Origin: Candidatus Villigracilis propinquus
GTDB lineage: Bacteria > Chloroflexota > Anaerolineae > Anaerolineales > Villigracilaceae
Assembly (NCBI GenBank): GCA_016714565.1
Contig: JADKDM010000023.1
Location: 1-64,000, forward strand
Direction of reading: 5' to 3'
DNA: 64,000 bases
Shown here in pieces: positions 63,094-64,000 of the stretch. Both the position numbers and the translations under genes were made by a program. A model generated the notes under the pieces. It worked only from the letters and a program-made list of their open reading frames with translations, was not told the DNA's origin and did not search any database. Every line of letters begins with the position of its first letter. The stretch's first letter is position 1.

Positions 63094-63810
63094 ATGAATT
63101 CTGCCACTGCCGAACGCCTCATTCAACTGAACCGCGAGTTTTACAACCGCTTCGGCGATTCTTTCTCTGCCACACGCCAGCGCCTACAACCCGGCGTTAA
63201 AAAAATTCTTGAAACAATTCAGGAGGATGATTCCGTTCTGGACTTGGGGTGTGGTAACGGGCATTTTCTCTACGAGGTCGGCAGGCGTGGTCACAAGCGG
63301 CCGCTTCTTGGCGTGGACTTTAGCCTGCCTCTGCTCCGAAATGCAGAATCCACGCAGGGGGTTTCTTTTAAGGAGATTGATCTTACGAAGCTTTCATTGA
63401 TCAGTGACCAGTTATCAGTCACCGATCACTGGTCACTGATCACTTTATTTGCAACTTTGCACCACATTCCATCCACTGAAATCCGCCTCGATATTTTGCG
63501 GACGGTGAAGAAGTTGTTGAAACCTGGCGGGCGATTCATCCTGTCTAATTGGCAGTTTTTGAACAGCGAAAAATTGAAGGCCAGAATCCAGCCGTGGAGC
63601 AGGGTCGGTCTTGCGGATGAAGATGTGGATGAAGGGGATTATCTATTGGACTGGCGCAGCGGGGGAGAGGGGCTGCGGTACGCGCACCAATTCTCAGCGG
63701 AGGAACTGCTTGGGTTGTGCAAGCAGGCCGAAATGAGTCTGAGCGAAAGCTTTTTGTCGGATGGGGAAAATGGCAGGCTGGGTCTGTATCAAGTCTGGCT
63801 GAACGTCTAA
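63094..63810 (+). CDS. Class I SAM-dependent methyltransferase
   Basis: The 238-residue protein has motif I VLDLGCGNGHFLYE, an acidic residue at LLGVDFSLP, and a motif-IV-like FATLHHIPS with a post-I loop, then LKPGGRFILSNWQF. It is of the Methyltransf_11/25 type. A word-repeat insertion (63399-63441, GATCAGTGACCAGT palindrome) encodes SDQLSVTDHWSLI in frame between the motif II strand and motif IV. TATAAT is 6 nt upstream with no ribosome site. The substrate is unknown. The stop overlaps that of a convergent GGDEF gene by 3 bases. Confidence 0.85.
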   Translation: MNSATAERLIQLNREFYNRFGDSFSATRQRLQPGVKKILETIQEDDSVLDLGCGNGHFLYEVGRRGHKRPLLGVDFSLPLLRNAESTQGVSFKEIDLTKLSLISDQLSVTDHWSLITLFATLHHIPSTEIRLDILRTVKKLLKPGGRFILSNWQFLNSEKLKARIQPWSRVGLADEDVDEGDYLLDWRSGGEGLRYAHQFSAEELLGLCKQAEMSLSESFLSDGENGRLGLYQVWLNV

Positions 63811-64000
63811 TTCAGTTCATTAAGCATCACACGGTTGCGGCCCGCATTCTTGGCTTTATAAAGAGCCACGTCTGCCCGTTCAATTAATGTGTGCAGGGTA
63901 TCGGCTTCTTTTGCCTCGGCAACGCCAAGGCTGATAGTAACGCGCAGCGCGCCGGCATAGGTTTCGAAGGGCTCATTCATGATGAACTGGCGCAGCCGCT
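63807..64000 (-). CDS. C-terminal part of a GGDEF diguanylate cyclase
   Basis: The minus-strand frame running from the right edge to the stop at 63807-63809 ends a GGDEF domain: RLRQFIMNEPFETY, then LRVTISLGVAEA and the family's closing IERADVALYKAKNAGRNRV segment, with LNELN at the end. The GG(D/E)EF catalytic loop lies beyond the window, so activity cannot be judged. It overlaps the methyltransferase stop by 3 bases. Confidence 0.85.
   Translation of the reverse strand, partial: RLRQFIMNEPFETYAGALRVTISLGVAEAKEADTLHTLIERADVALYKAKNAGRNRVMLNELN

Noticed and set aside
1..64000. CRISPR array, insertion sequence, prophage or rRNA genes
   Set aside because: No regularly spaced direct repeats, transposase, integrase, phage structural gene or rRNA sequence was found by eye.

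Overview
The window looks like a chromosomal segment of an environmental Chloroflexota bacterium, most likely Anaerolineae-like. This is an inference from gene content: a bacterial Elp3, NBR1-type Ig domains on lipoproteins, many PD40 propeller lipoproteins, a DUF1800/DUF1501 pair, a DUF4405 membrane protein, a translin homologue, GAF/PAS-rich signalling proteins and T-box control of leuS. No rRNA, IS element, prophage or CRISPR array was seen.

Layout. 1-4922 is a visibly AT-rich, horizontally acquired-looking defence locus read leftwards: a C5-cytosine methyltransferase, a MORC/MutL-like GHKL ATPase with a C-terminal PD-(D/E)XK nuclease domain, a Vsr mismatch endonuclease, and two membrane proteins, the last cut by the window edge. 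Every gene there except the edge fragment is interrupted by one-base frame breaks, although all conserved motifs survive. 5030-8132 encodes serine hydroxymethyltransferase fused to glycine-cleavage T protein. 8.3-12.2 kb holds a TIR/winged-helix protein, a small exported protein, a GAF histidine kinase and a two-gene membrane operon. 12.3-15.9 kb is a translation block: two tRNA-Ala genes, a T-box, a leucine-rich leader ORF and leuS with a lysine-rich tail at its N-terminus. 16.2-24.6 kb is signalling: a MEDS-domain protein and a 2,047-residue PAS/GAF/HD-GYP protein. 24.6-41.2 kb mixes folate genes (folE, folB), lipoproteins, an ECF sigma/anti-sigma pair, DUF1800/DUF1501 and a CAP-domain lipoprotein. 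41.2-46.2 kb has a degenerate methylase-like protein and two signalling proteins with non-canonical receivers. 46.5-49.1 kb holds ssb and a tight DUF3467-translin-membrane-nucleosidase operon. 49.5-64 kb is mostly housekeeping and transport (YitT, Era, EamA, Elp3, CysH), ending in the C-terminus of a GGDEF protein.

Two themes recur. Eight genes have a -10-like hexamer exactly 6 nt before the ATG with little or no Shine-Dalgarno sequence, which suggests leaderless mRNAs; other genes have clear Shine-Dalgarno sites. Short word-like palindromic repeats lie between genes and, in several cases, in frame inside conserved genes (leuS, DUF1800, DUF1501, the methylase-like gene, the terminal methyltransferase). 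Frame breaks are dense in the first 5 kb and sparse (four) in the remaining 59 kb, mostly beside homopolymers, so they may be sequencing errors rather than true decay.
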